Source: Tubiluchus corallicola (Eukaryota > Priapulida > Priapulimorpha > Priapulimorphida > Tubiluchidae). From it: DNA of 60,000 nucleotides. The notes below the pieces were generated by a model, which was not told the DNA's origin, ran no database searches, and was given only the letters and a program-made list of their open reading frames with translations. Positions within the stretch are counted from its first letter, which is position 1. Each line of letters begins with the position of its first letter. The DNA is taken from positions 2,702,501-2,762,500 of the forward strand of contig JAQGDQ010000001.1 of NCBI GenBank assembly GCA_030141605.1. The letters run 5' to 3'. This document shows, piece after piece, positions 13,477 to 32,459 of the stretch. A program made the translations under genes and the position numbers.

Positions 13477-13671
13477 AAAAAATAAAACTCAGACTATCGT
13501 TTGTACTGGACAAACTCGTACGGATATAATAGGACTAATGCAAAATTTAAAACACTGGTAAATTTCTAGCTAATATAAAATACTTACTGTTAGAACTGCA
13601 CAACACAAAATTCACAAACAACGTTTAATAACAAAGCAGCTGTGAAAACCGTACAAAGAAGAATTTGTGTA

Positions 13672-20808
<7,137 letters not shown>

Positions 20809-21392
20809 TTGCGGTCATTTAACATCAGATTACGCAATTCGTCGATTTACTAAATCAGTCAGTACTGTCACATCACATTCAGCGTTGTGACTGTTAACAC
20901 TTGTTTGTCAACCTACTCATATCTTTCAGTAGACATGTACATTAGATTCAAAAATCATTATTTATTTCGATTAATAAACGTTCATGACCTTTAAAAATGA
21001 CGACGAAAACTACACTCACTCTCAAGTATTCTTAACAATAATTTACATACACTTATCGTGAAGTGCACTTCTCAGCCTCAAGATGCACTGTTATCAGTTT
21101 GTAGTATGAATTACACAATACATGGAGCGAAGCGTGTGAATCAGGGTGCGATAAATGCCACGGTCATAACCAATCAGCAAAGGAAATTAATAATTACTAT
21201 CAGATTTTAAATATTTAATAACTTGGATAGGGTGTTGGGTCGTACACCTTTAACGGCGTGCGCGAATATGCTCATTAATAATTTAGTTCTCAGCGGTTAC
21301 ATACGTTAAAGGTGTAACTTATCATGGCTGCTATTAGAACTATTGACCTAACTTCTTTCACCGTTGCAGTTGTTACCATAGCAGCTGTATAA
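20809..21392. other. Region upstream of the minus-strand gene
   Basis: AT-rich sequence that should contain the promoter of the minus-strand gene. I see no TATA box at a convincing distance and no other feature. Confidence 0.4.
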
Positions 21393-21666
<274 letters not shown>

Positions 21667-23789
21667 ACCAAACCAAGTAAACAACACTAGATCTGGCCAG
21701 TAAACTGAAGGGTAGCTACTGAAAAAACAATGGCTATGTTGAAATAAGAATGTTGCAAATATCAACTACGATTGCAATTGTGAATAGAAAATAATAATAC
21801 ATTAATCTTCATATAATATATTATTGAAGCAACTCCAAATAAATTCAAAAGTCATTAATAACGTGAGATTCAGTATTAATTAAAGAAGTATCCAATGCAA
21901 GACTTTAGGTGCAAATTTTCGACCAAACTCATCCCTAGGCGAAGAATAAGAAATAGTAAAGTTCAGAAACCTCAACAAACACAGAATAATTGCTACGGTA
22001 TTGCTTATTAAGTTACACAATTTTTTTAAAAGCACGCCCACAGAAAACTAGCTCACATTTTTATGAAGTAAAAAAGGTGGGTCAATGCAAGCCTGTTACG
22101 TTGACATCAGTATATCACCGTGTAAATTAAACATTGCCATTAATATAAATATAAGTGTTGCTACGTCAAATTTTACCTGCGCATCATGCCATTACATGCC
22201 TGATATCGCCTAGAGGGTATAATTGTAAAGTCACATACTAGGTCAACTGTTATACATTACCTGTCAGGTGCTGTCCCTAGTCGCAATATTAGCCCACATG
22301 CAGGTGATTTTTCAATTTCTGTTGCCAGCCGAGTTGGTGTGCACACGCTTGTCACTGCGAACTTTGAAGAATTAATAACTATGGATGGAGGATATAATGG
22401 ATACATTTAAATTCAGAAAAAGGTACGCTATGTCAGTGCATACAAATTTAATAAGTATGATTTAATGCACTAGCGTATTGTTAAATTATCAGCTATTTTT
22501 GTCTAGTTTGATAATGACGTCGTAATTTCCTAAGTGAGATTTTGTTAGTTAAATTGCCTCATGTATAATAGTGAAAGGTAGTGAGTTAAGTGTAAAGTGT
22601 CAGTCAAAATGTAATGTAAAATAAGTGGCAAAAACACAAAAATGGGTTTGACAAAAATCAAAAACCGGTTAAAAACAGGAATGCATTGCTACTTATATTA
22701 CAACTACATGTTATAGTGTTACAAGTTCTCGATGGCCTCCATATATTTAGATACTCTTTCAAGTATACATTGAAGAGCCAATTGTGAGGAATCAACATGT
22801 TGTTTAATGAGTACAGACATCGTTTCAGTATAAATACCACTTTCAATACTGAAAATTAAGCCAAAAGATAATCTATGATCTATAAGATAATCAAAACACC
22901 AAAATTACCAGGACAGAAAAGAAATTAAAACACAACAGAATGAAAAAGTAACCAAGAGCAGTAAAAATAACACTTGAGCAGAGAGATTCTTTTAAAAATG
23001 TGAAAAATTACTTTCTGAATCAGATTCAGGCAAAAAATTATAGCAAACAGTCACTATAAAAACAAAATTCACACAATGAGAGAAAAACTACTGTGCTATA
23101 ATGCAGTTGCAAAAGCTGCAATCATTGCGTAGATTTTCAGTTTTATATTTAGTACAGTATAGTGTCTTTTCTCATTATTTAGATTTTGTTTGTAATAGTG
23201 AGTGTTTGCTGTGTTTATAATTTCTGCTTGAATTTCATGTAAAAAAATTCACGCAAATAAAGTTCATGGGAAGAAAATTATTGTAAAAGTGCTTCATAAC
23301 GTAAGATGTAATTTTTGTAGAAAACCTGAGCACCAAGATAGTATATGCAACAAAAAATTGCAAAAGTATACTTTATTGCAGTATGTTATCACTTTCTTGT
23401 TATGAACGTACAAAGGGCAAGAAAATAGAGTCACAGAATTAAACATAAATAATTTAACATCGTTTCACTGTAAAATTAAATCAATGTTCTGTCTATATGA
23501 GGCTCCTATTTATAAACTCAAACCCATTTTTACAGTAATGCTACTATACTATTTTAAGAAATTTGAGGCCTGGGGCAATTACGTTGATAATATGTTTACA
23601 CATTACCATTACTTATTTCATTACAATTTAAACTTATAGATGATGTATTAAGAGGCCTATGCCATTAAATTTATGGAAATCAATATGTTTTTTTGCCAAT
23701 GATGCATACAAGCATAGTGAGTTCACTTTCTGAAGCATAAAAATGAATGAAAAGTATATGCTTTACATATACATGTATCATAACCCAAG
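21667..23789. other. Intergenic, no supported gene
   Basis: AT-rich sequence without arrays, dispersed repeats or convincing exons that I can recognise on either strand. Confidence 0.5.
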
Positions 23790-23819
23790 TTAGTGCAAGA
23801 AACATAAATTCAGCTGTTC

Positions 23820-24180
23820 ATATGAAAGGTATGTGCATTTTTTCTTGTGGGTAATAAAAACCAGTTTCATGACCTCTGGCTGTACGGTAGTCAAGTCCAC
23901 ATTACAACACCAGGTCTGTAGGAAATTGATGGGACTTCGTATGTAGATTATTCTCAAGGACAGGGACGGGACGGACATTAAAACCCTTCAGTTGTGTCAA
24001 ACCCGTAGGGGAAAAACCAAGGCGACACAGGGACAGAATGCCACGCAGGGGCTTTATTGAGCCCAACATGTTTCTGGTACTTGTGAACTCTGTCGCAGAT
24101 CTTAGTAAAACACAATTTTCAGAGAGACATTCTGAAGATGACTGGCATCACAAAGTGATCAAGCAAAGGTATAAGTTTTT
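23820..24180. repeat. GC-richer segment, possibly a transposon or SINE relic
   Basis: It stands out from its AT-rich surroundings, with blocks such as CTCAAGGACAGGGACGGGAC and CCCGTAGGGGAAAAACC. No coding frame, terminal repeats or poly(A) tail was identified. The element class is unknown. Confidence 0.25.
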
Positions 24181-24420
24181 ATTTTTAGACATATGCATGG
24201 GAGGTTTGTAAGAATATAAGGACATCAGTGGCTGGAGTAAACAATAGGCCTCTACGCCAAACCTTTTGCGAATGCTTTCAGTTGCTTAAGGAGTTATAAC
24301 TTTGCATTGGCAACAGATTGGTTTTAGGTGCAAAACGTTAATTCATTTTTGCAAAGTATGTATGTATGCATTTATTTCTTGCATGTACTGTATTTGTCGC
24401 AAGGATATCAGAGAACAAAA

Positions 24421-25062
24421 ATTTTAGCAAACAATTTATAAATTAAGGTGTTATAATAATTATCTATCCCGCGCATTTATATACAGTGTTTCATAAATCC
24501 TTCACTAACTTTATTTTCAATTTTTTGCAACTAATCGTAAATAGTTTATGTTGTTGTAAACTCTTACTGAACAGAACTGAGTATTCTTACTACGTTTTTA
24601 CTGCCTATTTGCTGCATACAATACTATGAATACGTTTAATATTTAACAAGCACATAATTTAGTGCTTTTATTTTAATATCTTCTTCATCTTCTGTGAACT
24701 TAATGATAGTTATGTAATAATGCGTTTATTTAATATGGACCGTAAAGATCAGTTACCCCATTTGTGTATGCGGTGAAATACATGTAGCTTTTACTATGGT
24801 CAATAAACTAACTAACAAACTACTTTCACTTAGGTTAAATTTTTGTGACTTTTGTTGTGCTTTTTATATTTTAACGCAAGAGAAAAATACATTTCTTAAT
24901 CATAGTTTTAGCAAGCAGTTCGTAAATTAAATACGGTAGGTGTTGTAATTATTATCTGTCACGCGAGTTTATATACAGTGTTTGATAAACCCTTCACTAA
25001 CTTTATTTTAAATTTTTTGCAACTAATCAAAAATAATTCATGTTGAGGTAAACTTTTACCTG
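24421..25062 (+). repeat. Diverged direct duplication, about 480-bp spacing
   Basis: 24421-24575 and 24902-25062 share TTATATACAGTGTTT and CCTTCACTAACTTTATTTT, then TTTTTTGCAACTAATC, in the same order with small differences. No coding potential. Confidence 0.7.
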
Positions 25063-25142
25063 AGAATTTTTTGAGTCAGTATCTGAAGTTCTGCTTTTTC
25101 TCTGCTTCTATGCTGATTCTAGAACAGAGACGTAAAATCCCT

Positions 25143-25145
<3 letters not shown>

Positions 25146-25174
<29 letters not shown>
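25146..25174 (+). repeat. (TA)n microsatellite
   Basis: About 28 bp of TA, with a second short TA tract at 25220-25233. Confidence 0.9.
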
Positions 25175-25499
25175 CATTACATATAAATAATAAAATAATA
25201 TATACCAATGCCGTGCTAAATATATATATATATACATACAAAAGAGCGTGTATGTAAAAGTCGAGGTGTAAATATATATCGAGGCAGTAGTCTCACGAAG
25301 CCAAGTTTGACACTACTAAAATTCTCGTGAATGGGAAACTCGGCTGTCCATTGGTTCCTATTGTTGCCGAAAAAAATGAGGGACTTTTGAAACACCTGGC
25401 ATTTACATGGAATTATATTTGCACATATATAAACAAGCTCACCTCGAACTATTGGTCAAGAGAACTGAAGTCAAGACCGTTGATCAGCAATGATGTCAG

Positions 25500-26040
25500 T
25501 GGAGCCATTTTGAATTTAAGATGGCGAATCTAAAAGCTGACTCTGTCAGTTAATGCAGAATTCCATATATTTCTGTAAAGTTTCATGACGATTCCATGCA
25601 AATTGCAAAACCTTGGGCTTTTTTTCGAGAATAATTTTTTCGACGTTATTTTGAATTCAAAATAGCAGATCAAAATCCAACCCCGTCGGCCGCCACTAAA
25701 TCCACTGTAATATATTCCACAAAGTTTCATGAAGATCCGACGCGAACTTGTGAAGTTTTGGTCTTTTCCGAAAATAATGTTTTCGCCGCCATCTTGAATT
25801 CAAAACGGCAGATCGAAACCCGATTTCGTTGGTCAATCTGTATTTTCCTCAGGTATTTTTCTTAATAGTTTCGCGACGATTCGTGGCAAATTTACAGAGC
25901 CTTGCCTTTTTTCGAAAATGTGCTATTGCCGCCATCTTGAATTAAACAGGATGGATGGAAAATACGACGCCGCCATTTAATGCAGAATTAGTTGTATTAT
26001 ATTCTTATGAAGTTTTAAGACCCTTAGGCTTTTTTAAAAG
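25500..26040 (+). repeat. Four-unit diverged tandem repeat, period about 142 bp
   Basis: The motif GCC(A/G)CCATCTTGAATT-like recurs near 25505, 25646, 25788 and 25931. Each copy is followed in the same order by a (C/G)AGATC-type block, an AAGTTTCATGA(A/C)GAT block and a CTT..GG(C/T)TTTTTTCGA block. Spacings between TGAATT copies are 141, 143 and 143 bp. No coding capacity. Confidence 0.8.
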
Positions 26041-28345
26041 GTCATCTCCCAACAACAAATACAAGAACAACAACATGAGTAGCGATTTGGGTCGAGCAAC
26101 AACCAAAAAATTATTAATGTAACATTCTTTTTCCCATTGGTTATCTCAAGCACTAGTGATGTTGTAGTAATATATAGTAATAACTGATCAAGGTACAATA
26201 TCAAAAATGCACATGACTGATAGTAGGCTTTAAATAAAGTATGCATGACTAATGTGCTAACACGACAAGGATTTATGGAATTATTCTACTAATTAGTTAC
26301 TTAGCAAGCAAAAATGGTGACCTTTTTACGTTTCGTGTTATTAATCAAAGTCATTCTCTAAAATATAATAATAATGACTTATTTATTATGTTCATTTTAA
26401 ACTTAATTTTTGAGCTCAGTTAGTAGAATAAGTCCATCCATAAGGTTAAAAAAGCTTGCCAGCCGATTGATAAAACTCTGAACAGTCATAAAGTTTTCTT
26501 CGCAAGATCAAAGCAGGGATTAGTGTGGCGGTTTAATACTTGTACTACTAAAAGTACACACTAATATTAAGTTTGATACAAAAATGCATGCCAAATTTGG
26601 ACGAACTAAAGACGACAACGTTTTTCGCACAAGTTAGTTAAATTTGTTTCGTTTGGTTTGAAAACTGTCTCATTTAATGCTCTTCTTTCGTTTACATTTT
26701 GCAATAAAATTATAATACTTACTCGAAGAAAATAAGTGCTTGGAGTGCATGAAACGTTTCTCGAGTATTTCCTATTATCCTTCCTGCATAGGATCCTACA
26801 TATCCACATAATCCTTCCTACATTGCACAAAGCGTCAAACAACAAAATAAATTTTCGCATATTGTTTTATTTCTGCAGGTTCTAATGCTCAGAAGAATGC
26901 CACTCTGTTGGTGGATTAATCATAAACACGCTTTGGACAGCATTCAGCATTGGATAAGTTGTAAACAGGAAGTGAGGAAATTACAGATTTTGGCTCTGAT
27001 TGTCCAAACGCAATTCTTGTGTAAAAGAAATCAAGAACTGTGTTTGGACATCAGTGCTGAGATTCTTAGAACGTTCGCAACTCCTACTCCCAGACATAAT
27101 ATTAATGAGAATGTTCACCTGTGTCATAAATTTTCACTAAGGGTGATTGCAAAATTCCTAGTTAAAAATTTAGACATGCAGAGTTTAAATCTATTTACTT
27201 AATTTTGTAATTTCTTGTATGGGTAGGTGTAGCTTAAACTATTCTTATGTAAAAGTGATGCTGCAATGGTGGTTTGTATTGAAATATTTTTCAGCGATGC
27301 AAAACTTATATAAATTCACTTTAACTTAAAATTAACATGAAAGAAGAATAGAAGATTGTGATGATGTTGGTAGTAGTGAGGGTGATAACGATGACAATGA
27401 CGGTGACGGTGACGATAATGATGAAAGCCATAACAATGGTGGTATACTGTTATGCATGCCACAGTTTTCTTGTAACAGTCAATGGAACTATCATGTAATT
27501 GTCTTGACAAGAGAAGTTAATAATCAAGCCACTTGCAATATAAGGCAATTATTCATTTTCGTGGTTTTGACACTGTCAGTGATTAGAGATAGTCGGAAAA
27601 GTCTAATATAACTTCATTAAATTTTGTTTAGCCAATGATCGCATATTAATGAGCAAATCGTGCAGTCTTTTTTCAACAACCGATGTTGAACCAATCCCCA
27701 ACTCAAGCATTACAGTGTCCATATCTTCGTAAATCTTTGTACAAAACTGCAAAGTTTCTAGTAGTAACGAGCCAGTCTTTACATGCGACCGTGGGGCATG
27801 TCTGCGTGGTTCTGTGACAGATAGTAAAGTATAGTCCCATCGTTAGTGGTTGCTGTATCGTTTGTAAATTACAATGCAGGCCTTGACAACTGGCTTGACG
27901 TGCTAGAAAGTGGAATTTGATTACACCAGGTCATACACGCTAAATAAGGACCTATAACGTTGACAACTAACTTAACATTAACAAATGCCCTACATCTTAA
28001 ATTTGTTAAACGAGATATAGAGATGCAAATATGGAATTTTAATTACAAAGGAAAGGCATCACATAGGTAATTTACCACTACGTTTATATCACAAAACGGT
28101 TATGTGACTATTTCAGTTTTTCGTCATTGTAAAGTTTAACTAAGTATCAAAGCTGATTTCATTTAAATTTCTGCTTATATAGGGTAAAAGTTTAATACAT
28201 TTATCGGAGTTTAATATGTGCTGTTTGTTTCATTGACTACTAAGCTATTCAACACTTCAATGGTTTCTATTAGACTTCTTGTACTGTAACATGACGTAAA
28301 GTAAAGTAATGAACATCATTATTATTTGTAAATGTCGTTATCACT
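26041..28345. other. Intergenic with one unsupported ORF and a GAT/GAC tract
   Basis: Mostly AT-rich. It includes a plus-strand 105-codon ORF at 26885-27202 (listed separately) and an imperfect GAT/GGT/GAC triplet tract at about 27357-27425. Confidence 0.5.
26879..27202 (+). CDS. Doubtful plus-strand ORF / possible exon
   Basis: A strong acceptor-like sequence (ttgttttatttctgcag) ends at 26878 and is followed by an open frame to TAA at 27202. The frame includes EVRKLQILALIVQ and ELCLDISAEILRTFA. I do not recognise it and find no upstream partner exon with a matching phase. It could be a terminal exon of an unseen gene, a retroelement relic or chance. Confidence 0.15.
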   Translation, partial: VLMLRRMPLCWWINHKHALDSIQHWISCKQEVRKLQILALIVQTQFLCKRNQELCLDISAEILRTFATPTPRHNINENVHLCHKFSLRVIAKFLVKNLDMQSLNLFT

Positions 28346-28461
28346 ATCATCCCCACTACCATCATCATCACCATTATTATCATCACATCATCATCATCGT
28401 CGTCGTCGTTGTCTTCGTCGTCGTCGTCATCGTCATCGTCATCATCTTCATCATCATCATC
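28346..28461 (+). repeat. CAT/CGT trinucleotide tract
   Basis: Interrupted ATC and GTC triplets. The poly-Asp and poly-Ser ORFs are artefacts of it. Confidence 0.9.
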
Positions 28462-28654
28462 ATATGTTAATTCATACGAAATATATACCATCGCAGTTGG
28501 CGTAGTTAGCATACGTAAAATATTCTACGAGGAGAGTAACAGAAATGCTATAGTTCTAAATGATGTACGTATGTTCCTTAGGATATGTATGTATCCTAAT
28601 CTGAATGTATCATAATCTTAGGATAATCATAATGTATCATCACGTATAATATAG

Positions 28655-28883
28655 CACTGAGATGACAGGCCTCTATCGTCGATTAACTGATATGTTATTT
28701 TTTAAACATAGTTTTATTTGGCTTGAATCAAACTTCCAATGCAAATCTGGCACGTTACTTTTGTATTGTATATTGGGAGAATCTCTGTATCAGTTATAAT
28801 GAATACTTTGATTCAAGCCAAATAAAACTATGTTTAAAAAACAATGTATCAGTTAATCCACGATAGAAGACTGCCATCTCAGT
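28655..28883. repeat. Fold-back element with about 77-bp inverted repeat arms
   Basis: The left arm (28655-28731) and right arm (about 28807-28883) are imperfect reverse complements. For example, TTTAAACATAGTTTTATTTG pairs with CAAATAAAACTATGTTTAAA. The outer ends CTGAGATGACAGG and CTGCCATCTCAG also pair. The loop is about 75 bp. There is no ORF. It resembles a MITE or a palindromic non-autonomous element. Confidence 0.8.
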
Positions 28884-30290
28884 ACAATTTTATACAGTTT
28901 TAAATTAGGCATTTCTTTGCGTATTTTGTATTGCCGTGATTTTGAGAAAACTTTGCCTTTGAGCTCCATCATAACTAGCTTTTCGTGTTGTTTGTATTTC
29001 AGTTAATTGCACATGTCCGTTTATACGTATTTTCATTTGGGCGACCTTAATAGTTTTTTCCAAAATGTGGGTTACGAGTTTTTCATTAGTTTAACTCAAG
29101 TACTGCGGTACCCTGCTACACAAAATTTTGTCTAAATTGACCTGATGAAAAGTGATTTCAACTTCATGTAACAAAGCCTAAATTCCTTAAAAAATAAAAA
29201 TGTAAAATGAGCTCTGCCAAAGTTCATAGTGATGCCGAGATAAGCCAAAACTGAGTTAGCAGTGGTGAAGTTATTTCAAGCTTCTCTAATGACGACTATG
29301 ATTATCGTAACGACATCACTATTATGATATAAGATTATGATACTTCTTTACATTCAGGACAAAATGGCAGAGCCTATTTATTATACGATGGTTGCAGCAG
29401 AACTGGATCTTTAGAATAATTAAGTTATTCAACCAGCACACACGTGTAAACCATACGTAAATTGTTGCAAAACATGAGAATGTCGAGTGCAGTGCTCATC
29501 TTCTGAGGTAGTAAACATATGCTAGGAATCTGATAATATAATCTCTAACAACATCAATACCAAAGGATGACATTTCTTGCTTTTCTTTGCTCTTACTTCA
29601 GTGTGCATTTTTAAAAAAAGCATTCTTATTTTGGAAAATAAGCACATATACAAGCAAATGAAAAAACAAGCAATCAATCAGACAAACAAACAAACAAACA
29701 AATAAATAAATAAATAAACATATGAATATTCGAATGAGTAACAGAACATACTTCACGTTAACAAAGTACATATTCTTTAATTGCGTTCAAGATGTGGTTA
29801 AGTAAAGTAAAATGTCAAAAATTAAATTTGTTTTACTTTTAAATGCATCAGATCGAGTTATCTGTTTAATGCTTAATAATCAGCTGCATTTGTACATCTT
29901 TCTTCTGTTTATTGTCGGTTCCTATTTCCAAATGCAAAAAACGCGTTAAAAAGGAAAAAGGAGGATTTTAAAGTATGCCCCAAAAAACTTTCACACTACT
30001 TAGGATTACGTTTAATTGTTAGAAAAACCAAAAAAGAAAATTCTTAACAATTTAAAATGTTCACGCCCCTGTCCTTCAAAACTCAGTTTTTTAAACGGAA
30101 GATATAGTCCTATACAGACTATAGATAATACAGAAACGTGCCATAATCATTGGAATTGCAAAGAAACGTAAAATAAGCTGCGCTGTGCTAAAAATTTTCC
30201 TCTTTTGTTTTGGTTACCCGAAACAAATTGGTAAATTGCATAAACGAAATGTTTCCTTTAATACATGAGACGAAGATATCAAAATGCCTA
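28884..30290. other. Intergenic, no supported gene
   Basis: AT-rich. The only structure is an AAAC/AAAT tetranucleotide tract at 29676-29720. Confidence 0.6.
29676..29720 (+). repeat. (CAAA)n(TAAA)n tetranucleotide tract
   Basis: CAAA units pass into TAAA units. Confidence 0.9.
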
Positions 30291-30299
30291 ATTTGGGAA

Positions 30300-30720
30300 G
30301 CCTTTCTCTTGAAGAAAGCCTAGCGGCTGACACTCGAGATAGGGACGTCCTTGGCTAACAAGGCCGAGAAGCTATTATGACCTCGAGGCCCTATTTTTTT
30401 CTAGACCAGTGTTGGTACCATACTTAAAACTTGCGACAAAAAAAATCAACATTTTCAACTTTGGGAACTCTTGAAAGATGCATGACTCTTGAAAGAAGCC
30501 ATTTTGAATCAAGTGGCTAACACTGGAAATAGAACTGTCCTTGTGCTACTAGCCAGCGAAGCTTACTTCAAAGCCCTAATTTTTGCGATAGCTCACCAAA
30601 ACTTTACCCGTACATTACTCAAGACTGAAGCACCTGTTACCAAGATGGCGACCATTGGCAATAGTTCCATCGAACGTCTATCCAACAGTGTGTTGCAGGG
30701 TATCGCAAAAACTACTTAGA
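30300..30720 (+). repeat. Two diverged 180-bp tandem units
   Basis: CTCTTGAAGAAAGCC near 30306 and CTCTTGAAAGAAGCC near 30486 begin units. These then share a GGCTAACACTGG/GGCTGACACTCG block, a GTCCTTG block and a CCCTA.TTTTT block in order, offset by 180 bp. A 76-codon ORF over the second unit is treated as accidental. Confidence 0.6.
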
Positions 30721-30779
30721 GTTATTGTGTGAAGACGTTTTCTCCAAACCCTTTTCTCTCATAGTTAAAGTGCAGGGAA

Positions 30780-31200
30780 GCCAAAACCATGCCCCCATAC
30801 TTAAAATATAAGAAAAAGGAATGACTTTGAGGAGTCATTACTACCGAGGGAAGCGGTCTCCAACTATCTTCATCCAGTGATAGTCAATCTCCAATCAATT
30901 CTCTACCAGCACCATAAACCATGATCTCCTCAACGTTCAGCACCTCTCCCACAATGAATTCCCCAAACCCAACTTCACGCTTCTGAGAACTAGGGATCTA
31001 GTCCTACCCCTGGCGTAACCCTGAAATCCAAGCCCCTAACAGACGGCCGCGCACCATGCGGACATTAGCACCTACTGCAATGCTTAAGAATGCTAGGGAT
31101 TAGCAAAGAATTAAGGGTAAATGTTAATGGAACATGTTAATTCCTAGCCTAAAATGTTAATCCCTAATTTTGGTGGCTATGGATTAATATCATAGGATTG
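30780..31200. repeat. GC-richer segment of a composite repeat island
   Basis: This stretch is much less AT-rich than its surroundings and lies between two repeat arrays. On the minus strand a short frame reads DYHWMKIVGDRFPR before a stop. It might be a retrotransposon tail, but that is a guess. An imperfect hairpin GCTAGGGATTA...TTAATTCCTAGC lies near 31091-31148. Confidence 0.3.
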
Positions 31201-31508
31201 AACATACTGAAATTGTATCAGAATGTAGTGTTCTTTTCGTTCTAGTTTCGATGCTTATTTACAAGTTCTTTTAAGAATAACTCAAAAACCAGAAAGCCCT
31301 ATTTTGACCAAGTTTAGGAATAGCAGGGATCAAGGGTCGCCGGAACTTGTGACTGGTCATTGCGCGAAAGTTATGAGATCGAAGACGTCATGTTAAGGTG
31401 TTTTTGACCCCTTCTGGGCGGCGTGGCTTCCCAGTTTTTTAAAAAATTCATAAGGTTATGGTAGCGAAAGAAATGCACTTTTAGAAGCTGCGCTTAGTTT
31501 TTGTAGTA

Positions 31509-32155
31509 TAGCCAGTGCATACTACTTTACTTGTTTTTCGTTTGGATAGGTTTGTGCTTCCAGTAGGAGTAACGTATTCTGAAAGCTGGAACTATTTTTT
31601 AGCAATTTCAAGTCATAACTCAGGCAGGTCAAAGGGTCACGACCCGAAATTGCAAGCTGAGATGGCCCTCTACCCCAGCTACAAGCACAACAAACGTCCG
31701 CAGAACGAAAATAATAGCTCATCATTAATATCAAATTTTCGTTCGGACGAGAGCGTTTAAAGGAAATCGTGTCGATACCTACTATATAAGTCTAAGTATA
31801 GTACCGACATGGGTCCAGAAAAACGAGCGTGGCGTGAGAGCCCTGTGGGGTGGCGGCTGTATGACACATCATTGGATAGGGAATTGATCGGATAATCACC
31901 ACTGGGCGCTTCTTGTTGGAGTAATGGTTTATCAAAAATGGACATATTTTGACGATTTTCGGTTATTGATAGCCAGTGCATACTACTTTACTTGTTTTCC
32001 GTTTGGATGGGTTTGCGCTTCTAGTAGGAGTAATGTATTCTCAAAATTGGAACTATTTTTTGGCGATTTCAGGTCCTAACTCAGGCGGGTCAAAGGGTTA
32101 CGACCCAAATGTTCAAGCTAAGGTGGCCCTCTACCCTAGCTACAGGCACAGCAAA
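31509..32155 (+). repeat. 461-bp-spaced direct duplication
   Basis: 31509-31694 and 31970-32155 align with no net indel and roughly 85% identity. Both begin TAGCCAGTGCATACTAC and contain ACTCAGGC(A/G)GGTCAAAGGGT followed by ACGACCC. The short ORFs on both strands do not correspond to any family that I know. Confidence 0.85.
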
Positions 32156-32277
32156 TTTGATCAAGTAGCACTGTACGACTTATGACTCCGGTTCAGAGTG
32201 GGTTTGAATGAAGCCATGTCAATGCTTAATGGTCAATAGTGACTTCTAAGTCAGTTAGGTCTTCAGTGTTAGTCACG

Positions 32278-32440
32278 ATACACAAGCGAAAAGAGAGACT
32301 GGCGAAAAGATATGCAGGCGAAAAGATACACTGGCGAAAAGATACACTGGCGAAAGGATGCACTGGCGAAAAGATACACTGGCGAAAAAGATAGACTGGC
32401 GAAAAAGACAGACTGACGAATTGTGCCCTCGCGAAACGAT
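32278..32440 (+). repeat. 17-bp minisatellite (GGCGAAAAGATACACT)
   Basis: Around eight imperfect units of about 17 bp with the core ACTGGCGAAAAGATACA. Confidence 0.9.
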
Positions 32441-32459
32441 ATACAATCGACCGAGCAAG

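Larger units (their letters stand above)
9360..13671. other. Convergent intergenic region / 3' UTRs between NR5A and the minus-strand gene
   Basis: AT-rich sequence with no coding exon that I can support. It holds the duplicated AATAAA segment at 10161-10214, a decayed tRNA-like sequence at 11621-11693 and a minus-strand AATAAA at 13471-13476. Confidence 0.7.

Noticed and set aside
28270-28615. Poly-Asp and poly-Ser ORFs
   Set aside because: They arise from the CAT/CGT triplet tract.
30489-30719. 76-codon ORF ending at 30719 as a gene
   Set aside because: It covers one unit of a diverged 180-bp tandem repeat and is not open in the other unit.
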